Shown here one piece after another: positions 55,004-62,875 of a stretch of 64,000 nt of DNA. The notes below the pieces were generated by a model. It searched no databases and was not told where the DNA came from. It saw nothing but the letters and a program-made list of their open reading frames with translations. A program made the position numbers and the translations under genes. The stretch's first letter is position 1. The number at the start of each line of letters is the position of its first letter. The stretch is from Agromyces terreus. Its GTDB lineage: Bacteria > Actinomycetota > Actinomycetes > Actinomycetales > Microbacteriaceae. The DNA lies in the NCBI RefSeq assembly GCF_009749465.1, contig NZ_WBIS01000004.1, positions 62,001 through 126,000 of the forward strand. The letters run 5' to 3'.

Positions 55004-56101
55004 ATGACGGTCGAGCGATCCGCGCCTCCCACTATCTCCGAAGTTGCAGCCGAGGCCGGAGTCGGCCGTGCGACCGCCGCTCGCACCCTGGGAGGCTACG
55101 GCTACGTCAGCCCCGAGCTCCGCTCGCGTGTGCTCGCCGCTGCCGAGCGGCTCGGATACCGCGCCAACGCGCTCGCCCGCAGCATGTCGACGGGTGTCAG
55201 CCATACGCTCGGCGTGATCGTGGCCGATATCGGCAATCCGTTCTTCGCAGGCGTAGTTCGCGGCATCTCCGACGCGTCGAGGGCGCGGGGGTTCGACACT
55301 ATCGTGCTGAGCACGCACGAGAGTCTCGACGAGGAGATCGCGGCCATGCACGTGCTCATCGACAAGCAGGTCGACGGCATCGTCGTCGCCTCGGCCGCGC
55401 TCGGCCCGAAGACAAGCGCGCACATCGCGGAGGCGTGGTCCCGGGGCATCCCCGTCGTTCTCGTCGATCGTGCAGTGCCGGGCCTCGAACTCGATGCCGT
55501 CGTCATCGACAACCGCGAGGCGGCGCGTGAGGCCGTCACGGCGCTGATCGCCGCCGGCCACCGTCGCGTCGGGTTCGTCTGGGGCCCACCGATTGCCGGG
55601 CGACCCGATCGCCGCCGCGACCTGGTCGACGCGGCCGCGCGCAACCTCTGGACCGACGGCGAGCGCCTCCGTGGGTATCTTGACGCGCTCGACGACGCAG
55701 GGCTGCCGTTCGACGCGGATCTCGTGATGGTGGGCGAGAAGACCGAGGAGCGGGCCATCGCCGAGGTCGAGCGGATGCTGGGACTCGACGATCGCGTGAC
55801 CGCCCTGTTCTGCACCGAAACCGACGCCGTCACCGGCGCGCTTCGCGCCATCCGTGCCACCGGATTCCGCGTACCTGCCGATGTTTCGCTCATCGGGTTC
55901 GATGACAGTTCGTGGGCGGCCGTGATGGAGCCACCGTTGACGATGATCGAGCAGCCGATGCTCGCACTCGGCACCAGGGCCGCCGAGGTGCTGCTTGCGT
56001 TGATCGATGGTGCCCCGCGTTCGCAGCCGGACGGCGCGTTCCGGCATACGTTGGACACGCGCCTCGTCGAGCGTTCCTCGGTCGCGCCGCCCAGCGCATA
56101 G
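55004..56101 (+). CDS. LacI-family regulator of the frl-like operons
   Basis: A 365-residue repressor. HTH: TISEVAAEAGVGRATAARTLGGYGYVS; hinge and effector domain: RANALARSMSTGVSHTLGVIVADIGNPFFAGVVRG, GHRRVGFVWGPPIAG and LIGFDDSSWAAVMEPPLTM. ATG 55004 has AAGGAGG at good distance; an upstream GTG at 54980 would place the ribosome site within the gene. It closely resembles the LacI protein at 40479 ([14 protein letters not shown], IGNPFFA), so the two arose by duplication and control the two halves of the locus. Its likely sites are the TGATACCGGTACCA pair. Confidence 0.92.
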   Translation: MTVERSAPPTISEVAAEAGVGRATAARTLGGYGYVSPELRSRVLAAAERLGYRANALARSMSTGVSHTLGVIVADIGNPFFAGVVRGISDASRARGFDTIVLSTHESLDEEIAAMHVLIDKQVDGIVVASAALGPKTSAHIAEAWSRGIPVVLVDRAVPGLELDAVVIDNREAAREAVTALIAAGHRRVGFVWGPPIAGRPDRRRDLVDAAARNLWTDGERLRGYLDALDDAGLPFDADLVMVGEKTEERAIAEVERMLGLDDRVTALFCTETDAVTGALRAIRATGFRVPADVSLIGFDDSSWAAVMEPPLTMIEQPMLALGTRAAEVLLALIDGAPRSQPDGAFRHTLDTRLVERSSVAPPSA

Positions 56102-56374
56102 GTGCTGGCTCGTGGATGGTGCGTAGTCCCGTGGAGGCGACACACCGGTCCGGTATCTGCGATGCGTTGTTCCCCGCTCCGGCGCGACGTCTGGGTGGCG
56201 AAAGTGGGCTTCGTGAACCTTGTGCAAGGTGCTGAGCCGCGGAGTGTCGGTGGCTTGGGCCGGTGCGAGTCTGGTGGCTGTTGGGGGCGGCCGGGCCGTC
56301 TCACCCACCGCACCCGAGCACGAGCCCTCAACGACGACCTCACAGCACCCTGCGTTGCAACCAACCACTGACAT
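56102..56374. other. gene-free stretch after the LacI gene
   Basis: No recognisable gene or motif. The composition is less GC-skewed by codon position than the flanking genes. It leads into the TAGCGATG array and, at 56491, the terminator of the surface-protein gene; the whole gene-free gap is 56102-56547. Confidence 0.6.
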
Positions 56375-56411
56375 TGCGATGTAGCGATGTAGGGATGTAG
56401 CGATGTAGCGC
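56375..56411. repeat. TAGCGATG 8-bp tandem array, locus 3
   Basis: About four units (one with TAGGGATG) and a terminal TAGCGC, followed by TTTCGAGGAGATATCCGC, similar to the right flanks at 18760 and 33698. Same orientation as the other two loci. Confidence 0.88.
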
Positions 56412-56490
56412 TGGCTTTCGAGGAGATATCCGCCCCGCCCGGGGGAGCCGCCCGAGAGGCCGCGCAGCAGGCATCGGCCTCTGCAACGGA

Positions 56491-56523
56491 GCGGGCGCCC
56501 GGTGGAATCCACCGGGCGCCCGC
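56491..56523 (-). terminator. perfect GC hairpin downstream of the surface-protein gene
   Basis: GCGGGCGCCCGGTGGA and its exact complement are separated by a single base, giving a long stem with a tight loop. It lies 24 bases after the stop of the leftward surface-protein gene and is well placed as its terminator. No U tract follows. Confidence 0.75.
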
Positions 56524-56547
56524 TTCTGTGCGCTACGAGAGCGTGCG

Positions 56548-58083
56548 TCAGCCCTTGACGCGGATCGCGCGGCGCGCGCCGAAGGCGATGCCCGCGAGTG
56601 CGAGCAGCGCGGCCGCGAATGCGGCCAGCGGGAACGCGTCGAACCCGGTCGCGGCGAGGCCCGACGAGGTGTCGGAGGCCGCCGCGGTGTCGGTGCCCGC
56701 GGTCGTGCTCGAGCCGGTCTCGGCGTCGTCGCCGGCGGGGGCGGCACCGTCGTCGGTCCCGGGATCCGTGCCGCCGCCGGTGCCGTCGGTGCCGTCGGTG
56801 GCGGTGCCGCCGTCGGTGCCCTCGCCGTCGGTGCCCTCGTCGTCGCCGCCGTCGACCGGGGCCGCGCCGATGATCACGGGCGTCGAGGCGACCTCTTCGC
56901 CGTCGAGCAGCACGACGATCTCGTGCTCGCCCTCAGGGGTGTCCGTGGCGATCGTTCCGTCGGCCGAGAAGGAGCCGTCGGCGTCGGAGGTCGTCGAGGC
57001 GATCGACTGCGGAGTCGAGTGCAGTTCGACCTCGTACTCGGTGTCGGCGGCGAAACCGGTGCCCGCGACGTTGATCGATCCGCCCGGGATCAGCGAACCG
57101 CTGACGGTCAGCGACGTGGCCGGCACGACGGGGCCCTCGTCGGACTCGCAGTTCGAGTCGACCGTGGCCGACGCGAGCAGGGCGTCACCGTGCGCGGGGC
57201 CGGTGCGGACCTCGACGACGTGATCGCCCGAGTCCTCGGCGAACGCGTAGCTCTTCGACTCGTCCTTGTTCTCGAAGACCGCGAGGATGTCCGTCATCGT
57301 GCCGTCGACCCAGACGATCGCCGAGTAGGTGCCGTTCACCTTCGAGGCGACCAGCTCGTCGTTCGTGAGGGTGACGACGGCGGTGCCGCAGGTCGTCTCG
57401 GTGTCGACCGTCGCGGCGGCGGCGAACTCGCCGGTTGCGCACGCGGTCGTGCCGTCGGCGACGACGCTCGTGGTCGGTTCCGCGCCGAAGCCCTGGTACG
57501 CGGTCACGCTCACCGAGTAGGTGTGCTGGCCGTACGTCTCGGTGCCGGGCGTGCCCTTCGCGAGCGAGAGCGCCTCGGAGTAGTCGGCGCCGAAGGCCTC
57601 GGCGTCGACCACGGTCGCACCGTCGATCTCGACCGTCACCGTGTTCGGCGCGGCATCCGCCGGCACGGCAGGGGTGACCAGCACGGGGTCGACGGCCGCC
57701 TTGCCCTCGACGTCGACGTGCTTCTTGCTCACGCCCGTGTACTTGTAGTAACCCCAGTCGTAGATGTCACGATCGCCGACCCACTTGTGGGTGAACCGGG
57801 TCTCGCCGGTCGCGTGCCAGCCAGTGAAGAACCCCAAGGTCCAACGCTCGTACTGGTAGTCGGTGTGGCTGACCTCGGCGACCGCCGGCTCGCCGGGCGT
57901 GTACACGGCCTCGGCGCCGGGCTCGACGGCGTAGCCGGACAGGTCGATCGACAGGGCGTCGCAGGTGCCGACGACGAGGTTCGACGTCGAATCGGTGACG
58001 GCGGATGCCGGAGCTGCGGTTCCGGCGAGGGCGAGGCCGGCGCCGAGCACGGCGACGACCAACGCGGGGAAGGTGCGCTTCAT
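56548..58083 (-). CDS. secreted surface protein with LAATG class-E sorting signal
   Basis: A 511-residue exported protein. ATG 58083 has AAGGAA upstream and starts a signal peptide MKRTFPALVVAVLGAGLALAGTAAPASA. The mature region is rich in T, V, D and G with beta-sandwich-like segments: FTGWHATGETRFTHKWVGDRD, CGTAVVTLTNDELVASKVNGTYSAIVWVDG and an Ig-like TSLTVSGSLIPGGSINVAGTGF. A Gly/Asp/Thr-rich linker precedes LAATG, a hydrophobic helix and GARRAIRVKG, so a class-E sortase should anchor it. Six cysteines are seen, in CDAL, TTACAT, TTCG and NCES contexts. The N-terminal 200 residues were not recognised. The frame continues upstream of the signal peptide without motifs. Confidence 0.85.
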   Translation of the reverse strand: MKRTFPALVVAVLGAGLALAGTAAPASAVTDSTSNLVVGTCDALSIDLSGYAVEPGAEAVYTPGEPAVAEVSHTDYQYERWTLGFFTGWHATGETRFTHKWVGDRDIYDWGYYKYTGVSKKHVDVEGKAAVDPVLVTPAVPADAAPNTVTVEIDGATVVDAEAFGADYSEALSLAKGTPGTETYGQHTYSVSVTAYQGFGAEPTTSVVADGTTACATGEFAAAATVDTETTCGTAVVTLTNDELVASKVNGTYSAIVWVDGTMTDILAVFENKDESKSYAFAEDSGDHVVEVRTGPAHGDALLASATVDSNCESDEGPVVPATSLTVSGSLIPGGSINVAGTGFAADTEYEVELHSTPQSIASTTSDADGSFSADGTIATDTPEGEHEIVVLLDGEEVASTPVIIGAAPVDGGDDEGTDGEGTDGGTATDGTDGTGGGTDPGTDDGAAPAGDDAETGSSTTAGTDTAAASDTSSGLAATGFDAFPLAAFAAALLALAGIAFGARRAIRVKG

Positions 58084-58382
58084 GGGTTCCTTCGGGATAG
58101 GGATGCGTTCGGCGAGACGCGACGTCTCGGCAAGGGTTCCCCGAGAGCCTACGGACGGACCGCCGCCCGTCGGCAGGAAAACAGCGGATGCCCCCCGGAC
58201 TGGGGGCGGAGGGGGCGTGGATCGACAGCCCACGGACCGAATGCACCGTGAGCGGCGTGCCCCACGGCGAGGGATGTCTCTGGCGAGAACCTTGCGCAAG
58301 CTGTCGTCCGAGCCACTCCCGCGATCGGGCGAGGCGAAGCATCGTTGACGGGTACCGCCCCTGACGAAAGGAACCCCCTCCC
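58084..58382. other. divergent promoter region between surface-protein gene and gap
   Basis: About 300 bases without a gene. TTGCGC / weak downstream boxes can be proposed around 58294 but not defended. A G/C-run region (58190-58220) could form local structure. Nothing else was recognised. Confidence 0.5.
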
Positions 58383-59381
58383 ATGACCCGCATCGCCGTC
58401 AACGGATTCGGACGCATCGGACGCAACACCCTCCGCGCACTCCTCGAGCGCGACTCCGACCTTGAGGTCGTCGCCGTCAACGACCTCACCGACCCGAAGG
58501 CGCTCGCGCAGCTGCTCCGCTTCGACAGCACCGCCGGCCGGCTCGGCCGACCCGTCGAGGTCGACGGCGACGTGCTCGTCGTCGACGGCCGCCGCATCAG
58601 GGTCCTCGCCGAGCGCGACCCCGCGAACCTGCCGTGGGCCGAGCTCGGCGTCGACCTCGTGCTCGAGTCGACCGGCCGGTTCACCTCGAAGGAGGCCGCC
58701 TCGGCGCACCTCGCCGCCGGCGCGAAGAAGGTGCTCGTGAGCGCCCCCGCCGACGGCGCCGACGTCACCCTCGTCTACGGCGTGAACACCGACGCGTACG
58801 AGGCATCCGCCCATTCGATCGTCTCGAACGCGTCGTGCACGACCAACGCGCTCGCGCCGCTCGCGAAGGTGCTCGACGACCTCGCCGGCATCGAGCACGG
58901 CTTCATGACGACCGTGCACGCGTACACGCAGGAGCAGAACCTGCAGGACGGCCCGCACCGCGATCCGCGCCGTGCACGCGCCGCGGGCGTGAACATCGTG
59001 CCGACGACGACGGGCGCCGCGAAGGCCATCGGGCTCGTGCTGCCGAACCTCGACGGACGGCTCTCGGGCGACTCGATCCGCGTGCCCGTGCCGGTGGGCT
59101 CGATCGTCGAGCTCAACACGACCGTGTCGCGCGACGTGAGCCTCGACGACGTGCTCGCCGCCTACCGCGCCGCCGCGGAGGGCGCGCTCGCGGGCGTGCT
59201 CGAGTACTCCGAGGACCCGCTCGTCTCGGCCGACATCACCGGCAACCCGCACTCGTCGATCTTCGACTCGGCGCTCACCCGCGTCGACGGCCGCCACATC
59301 AAGGTCGTCGCCTGGTACGACAACGAGTGGGGCTTCTCGAACCGCGTCATCGACACCCTCGAGCTGCTCGCGCGCGGCTGA
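58383..59381 (+). CDS. gap: type I glyceraldehyde-3-phosphate dehydrogenase
   Basis: A 332-residue GAPDH with NGFGRIGRNTLRALL (NAD-binding), the catalytic NASCTTNALAPL (Cys152), TTVHAYTQEQNLQDGPHRDPRRARAAGVNIVPTTTGAAKAIG, and WYDNEWGFSNRVIDTL at the C-terminus. The start has AAAGGA 12 bases before it. It oxidises glyceraldehyde 3-phosphate with NAD(P) and phosphate in glycolysis. It stands alone rather than with pgk and tpi, so it may be a second GAPDH or one moved from the usual cluster. Residue 33 region reads VVAVNDLTD with Asp, which favours NAD. Confidence 0.95.
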   Translation: MTRIAVNGFGRIGRNTLRALLERDSDLEVVAVNDLTDPKALAQLLRFDSTAGRLGRPVEVDGDVLVVDGRRIRVLAERDPANLPWAELGVDLVLESTGRFTSKEAASAHLAAGAKKVLVSAPADGADVTLVYGVNTDAYEASAHSIVSNASCTTNALAPLAKVLDDLAGIEHGFMTTVHAYTQEQNLQDGPHRDPRRARAAGVNIVPTTTGAAKAIGLVLPNLDGRLSGDSIRVPVPVGSIVELNTTVSRDVSLDDVLAAYRAAAEGALAGVLEYSEDPLVSADITGNPHSSIFDSALTRVDGRHIKVVAWYDNEWGFSNRVIDTLELLARG

Positions 59382-59391
59382 GCGGCCGGCC

Positions 59392-59496
59392 GGTCGAGGA
59401 GCGGAGCGTCTCGAGGCCGCCCGCCGGTCGAGGGCGGAGCGTCTCGAGACCCTCCGCCGGTCGAGGAGCGAAGCGTCTCGAGACCCCTCCTCGACC
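59392..59496. repeat. intergenic palindromic repeat cluster after gap
   Basis: Three tandem direct arm units of the GGTCGAGGAGCG...GTCTCGAGACC type with small changes, ending with part of an inverted one (CTCCTCGACC). It lies between the gap stop and the stop of the convergent MFS gene, like the cluster at 13750. Confidence 0.82.
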
Positions 59497-59528
59497 TCGG
59501 CCGCCGCGCTGCGCCGCGATGCGCCGCG

Positions 59529-60893
59529 CTACGCGACCGGCTCCCGTGATCGGCGGGCGATGAGCGCTCCGACGATGCCGAGCACTGCACCCGCGACCAT
59601 GAGCGCCGCGACCGGCCACCAGTGACCCGTCGTCGCGACGAGCCAGGCTGCGAGGAGCGGGGTCAGGCCGCCGCCCACGATCGCCCCGGCCTCGCGCCCG
59701 ATCGTGATGCCCGAGTAGCGCACGCGCGCGTCGAACAGCGATGTGAACCACATCGGCTGCACGCCGTCGGCGGCCGCGTTCACCACGCCGATCGCGAGGG
59801 CGACGACGCCGATGACGAGCGCCGCCGATCCCGTGTCGAGCGCGAGGAACAGGGGCACGGCGATCACGGCCAGCCCGCCGAGCGAGGCGACGGTCAACCG
59901 AACGGGTCCGACGCGTTCGCCGACGCGCCCCCAGATCGGGCATGCGACGACGGCGATGCCCGCGCCGACGAGCAGGGCCGTCAGCGTCACCCACCGCTCG
60001 AACCCCAGGCTGGCCGCGTAGCTCAGGCAGAACACCGACACGAGGTAGAACGTCGTGTTCTGCCCGGCCCGTACAAGGAACACGGCGAGCACGTTGCGCG
60101 GCTGCCGCAGTGCGTCGGCGAGCGGATGCCGCGACGTGCGTCGCTGCTCGAGCAGCGCCGTGAACTCGCTCGAATCGTCGACCCTGCGGCGCAGGTACAC
60201 GCCGACCCCGACGAGCACGAGGCTCGCGAGGAAGGGCACGCGCCATCCCCACGCGAGCAGTTGCTCCTCGTCGAGCGCCGCCACGAGCAGCACGAACGCC
60301 AGGTTGCCGAGGATGAGGCCGAGGTACAGCGCGCTCTGGATGAGCCCGCCGCGCCTCCCTCGGTGCTCGGGGGAGCTCTCGAGCGCGAGCAGCACGGCGC
60401 CGCCCCACTCGCCGCCGGTCGCGGCGCCCTGCAGGAGCCGGAGCCCCACGAGCAGCGCGGGCGCGAGCGCCCCGATCTGCGCGTACGTGGGGAGGAGCCC
60501 GATGAGGGCGGTGGCGATGCCCATCAGGAGCAGCGTGGCGAGCAGCGTCGTGCGCCGGCTGAACCGGTCGCCGAGGTATCCGGCGGCGAGCCCGCCGAGC
60601 GGCCTGGCGAGGAACCCGGTCGCGTAGACCGCGAACGAGAGCAGCACGCCGGTGAGCGGATCCTCGCCCGGGAAGAACAGCGCCGGGAACACGAGCGCCG
60701 CGGCCGTGCCGTACAGGAAGAAGTCGTACCACTCCAGCGCGGTGCCGATCGAGGCCGCCGCGAGGGCGCGCCGGGCACGCGCCGGCGGGTGTGCGCCGGG
60801 CGGGGCGGCGGGCTCGCCGGGGCCGGGCTCGCCCGGATCGGCGCCGAGCAGGGTCGGCGGGTGGGCAGGGTCGACGTACGCGCGATCGCTCAT
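59529..60893 (-). CDS. MHS-type MFS transporter under TPP riboswitch control (candidate thiamine or precursor importer)
   Basis: A 454-residue major facilitator with 12 predicted helices. ASIGTALEWYDFFLYGTAAAL, GFLARPLGGLAAGYLGDRFSRR and GLRLLQGAATGGEWGGAVLLALE are the signature of the metabolite:H+ symporter group. The N-terminal 40 residues are Pro/Gly-rich and cytoplasmic. MHS members import organic acids, osmolytes or other small metabolites. The TPP riboswitch directly upstream means it is made when thiamine pyrophosphate is scarce, so import of thiamine, hydroxymethylpyrimidine or thiazole is proposed. The ATG is 4 bases from the riboswitch and the first codons MSDR match those of ThiM. 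Confidence 0.88.
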   Translation of the reverse strand: MSDRAYVDPAHPPTLLGADPGEPGPGEPAAPPGAHPPARARRALAAASIGTALEWYDFFLYGTAAALVFPALFFPGEDPLTGVLLSFAVYATGFLARPLGGLAAGYLGDRFSRRTTLLATLLLMGIATALIGLLPTYAQIGALAPALLVGLRLLQGAATGGEWGGAVLLALESSPEHRGRRGGLIQSALYLGLILGNLAFVLLVAALDEEQLLAWGWRVPFLASLVLVGVGVYLRRRVDDSSEFTALLEQRRTSRHPLADALRQPRNVLAVFLVRAGQNTTFYLVSVFCLSYAASLGFERWVTLTALLVGAGIAVVACPIWGRVGERVGPVRLTVASLGGLAVIAVPLFLALDTGSAALVIGVVALAIGVVNAAADGVQPMWFTSLFDARVRYSGITIGREAGAIVGGGLTPLLAAWLVATTGHWWPVAALMVAGAVLGIVGALIARRSREPVA

Positions 60894-60896
60894 CGC

Positions 60897-60977
60897 GACA
60901 TCCCTTCGCTAGTCCGAACTAGATCAGGTTCGACGGGTGTGATCTCAGCCGCGCAGCGCGGCACCCCGTGTCACTGT
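60897..60977 (-). promoter_or_regulatory. TPP riboswitch upstream of the MHS transporter gene
   Basis: Minus-strand elements in order: ACACGGGGTGCC, GGCTGAGA, ACACCC, GAACCTGATCTAG, ACTAGCGAAGGGATG. It is almost identical to the thiM riboswitch except for a shorter stem between the first two boxes. The ribosome site lies in the aptamer, so control is probably at translation. Confidence 0.95.
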
Positions 60978-61044
60978 CGGCGAGCCTAGCGGCTCCCGCG
61001 CGACGGACGCGATTCTGCGTTGCTCGTCGCGACCCCTCGCGCGC

Positions 61045-61110
61045 CAGATGCAGGAAACGAGGACCCATCCTCGCTGTGAGGAGGGGATGCCTCCTCGTTT
61101 CCTGCATCTG
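61045..61110. repeat. long hairpin element with 19-bp perfect arms
   Basis: CAGATGCAGGAAACGAGGA and its exact complement flank a 28-base centre. It lies between two divergent genes (MFS and HD-domain), where a terminator is not expected. Parts of it recur at 13701 (GCAGGAAACGAGG) and in altered form at 63780. Confidence 0.8.
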
Positions 61111-61120
61111 CGACCCCGCC

Positions 61121-61323
61121 GGTCGAGGAGGCGCCCCGGCCTCGCCGGTCGAGGAGGCGCCCCGGCGCCGTCTCGAGACCCAGGTGCCATGGTCTCGAGA
61201 CGCTCCTGCGTCGCTCCTCGACCGACGCTCCTGCGTCGCTCCTCGACCGACGCTCCTGCGTCGCTCCTCGACCGACGCTCCTGCGTCGCCCTCAGCCCGA
61301 ACCTGCTGCGTCGCGACTCGACC
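61121..61323. repeat. palindromic repeat cluster with a 25-bp tandem array
   Basis: Direct arms GGTCGAGGAGGCGCCCCGG at 61121 and 61147 are followed by an inverted arm. From 61199 comes a 25-bp unit (ending CTCCTCGACC) in three identical copies (61199, 61224, 61249) and two diverged ones (61274, 61299). No gene is recognised between 60978 and 61429. Confidence 0.85.
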
Positions 61324-61429
61324 GGCGACGGCGGATTCCGCGGGGGATCCCCCGCGCGCGGCGGCGCTCTCGTAGGATCGGGACTGCGCTTCGGCGCCGC
61401 CCCAACCGCCCCCACGGCCAGGAGCCCCA

Positions 61430-62845
61430 GTGAGCACATCCGCCGACGACGCGACCCCCGGTCGTCGCGCGGCCGCGCGCGCCTCGACGGCGACGCAGCG
61501 GCGCGCGGTCGAGGGCGGGCCGTTCCGGTACCACGTGTGCTCGCTCGAGCCGGGCGGCGAGTACGAGGAGGTCATCGTCGAGGTCGGCGCCGACGAGGGC
61601 CCGCGCTTCTTCGCGACCGACGACGGCGCCCGCATGACCGAGGTCGCCGAGCGCTACGTCGAGGTCCGTCGCACGAGCGAGATCCGGTCGATGCACGAGC
61701 TCGACCTCGACGAGATGGTCGAGCTCGAAGACGAACTCGGATTCGCGAGGCCCGTCGCCGGCTTCGACCCGCGCGACGATCCGGCATGGACCGAGTACCT
61801 CGACGTGGTGCGCGCCCCTGCTCCGGTCGACGCCGACCAGGACACGGCGGCGGATGCCTCGACCGACGACCTTGCGGAGCCGGATGCCTCGCCCGACGGC
61901 GCCATGGTGGCGGATGCCTCGCTCGACGACGTCATGGAGGTGGATGCCTCCCCCGACGACGTCATGGAGGCGGATGCCTCGCTCGACGAGGCCGATCCGC
62001 TCGACGAGGAGACGACCGTCGAGGCGACGACCGCGCCGAACGAAGATGACGCCCCTGAACCGGCCGATGCCGGGGAACCGACGCACATCGGGGAGGATGT
62101 GGAGATGACGATGGAATCCGACGCCGACTGGACCTTCGAGCAGTTCGAGGCGGTGGTGGCCGGCTCGGCTCCGGCGGCCGCCGCACCGTCCGCGCCCGCA
62201 CCCGTCGCGGCGTCGCCCGCTCGGCCCGGCGCGCCCGCGTCCGCGCCGACGTCCGCAGCCCCGGCAGCACCACCAGCACCTGCAGCAACGCAGCCCGCCG
62301 CGCCCGCCGCGCCACAGCCCGCCGCACCCGCCTCGACGCCGACCCACGCGCCGGCCGCCCCCGCCGCCCGCGCATCGCGGGTCGCCTCGCCGGCGCCGGT
62401 CGAGCACGAGCAGGCCCTGCAGATCGGGCTCGCACAGGGCATCGCCCACCTCGCGCACCGCGACCAGACCGACAAGCACGGTGCGCCCTACATCGACCAC
62501 CCGGGCCGGGTCGCCGAGGCCTTCGACCCGGTGGGCCAGCCGGTCGAGGCCGCGGTGGCGTGGCTGCACGACGTGCTCGAGGACACCGAGCTCACCGCCG
62601 ATGCGCTGCGCGGCGCGGGCGTCTCGCACGAGGTCATCGACGCCGTGCAGGTGCTGACTCGCACGCCGGGGCTCGCCGACGCCGACTACTACGCGCGCAT
62701 CCGCGTGCACGCCGTCGCCCGTGCGGTGAAGCTCGCCGACATCGCCGACAACACGGCGCCGTGGCGCCTGCGCAAGCTCGATCACGCGACGCAGGCGCGC
62801 CTCGCCGAGAAGTACGCCCTGGCGCTGGCCGCACTCGGCGACTGA
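61430..62845 (+). CDS. HD-domain (RelA/SpoT-hydrolase-like) protein with a variable acidic middle
   Basis: A 471-residue protein from GTG 61430 with AGGAG upstream. Residues 20-140 are an unrecognised N-terminal domain (FRYHVCSLEPGGEYEEVIVEV...). Residues 142-191 are five 10-residue acidic repeats (DASxDDxxEx). Then comes an acidic and Ala/Pro-rich linker (to about 320). The C-terminal 140 residues are an HD domain: GIAHLAHRDQTDKHGAPYIDHPGRVAEAF, AAVAWLHDVLEDTELTADAL and AVKLADIADNTAPWRL. The H...HD...D metal set is visible, as in ppGpp-hydrolase-like phosphohydrolases. No synthetase domain is present, so only hydrolysis (MESH1-like) is plausible; the substrate is unknown. Confidence 0.85.
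   Translation: MSTSADDATPGRRAAARASTATQRRAVEGGPFRYHVCSLEPGGEYEEVIVEVGADEGPRFFATDDGARMTEVAERYVEVRRTSEIRSMHELDLDEMVELEDELGFARPVAGFDPRDDPAWTEYLDVVRAPAPVDADQDTAADASTDDLAEPDASPDGAMVADASLDDVMEVDASPDDVMEADASLDEADPLDEETTVEATTAPNEDDAPEPADAGEPTHIGEDVEMTMESDADWTFEQFEAVVAGSAPAAAAPSAPAPVAASPARPGAPASAPTSAAPAAPPAPAATQPAAPAAPQPAAPASTPTHAPAAPAARASRVASPAPVEHEQALQIGLAQGIAHLAHRDQTDKHGAPYIDHPGRVAEAFDPVGQPVEAAVAWLHDVLEDTELTADALRGAGVSHEVIDAVQVLTRTPGLADADYYARIRVHAVARAVKLADIADNTAPWRLRKLDHATQARLAEKYALALAALGD
61853..62002. repeat. 30-bp coding minisatellite in the HD-domain gene
   Basis: GGATGCCTC recurs at exactly 30-bp spacing (61852, 61882, 61912, 61942, 61972), five imperfect units of 10 codons. The repeated peptide begins DAS and continues with Asp/Glu and Met residues. 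Confidence 0.88.
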
Positions 62846-62875
62846 CCCCGACGGGCGCGTCGGCCCGCGCGGACG

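Noticed and set aside
18706..56411. CRISPR array interpretation of the tandem repeats
   Set aside because: Units are 8 bp and contiguous without spacers, and no cas gene is present.
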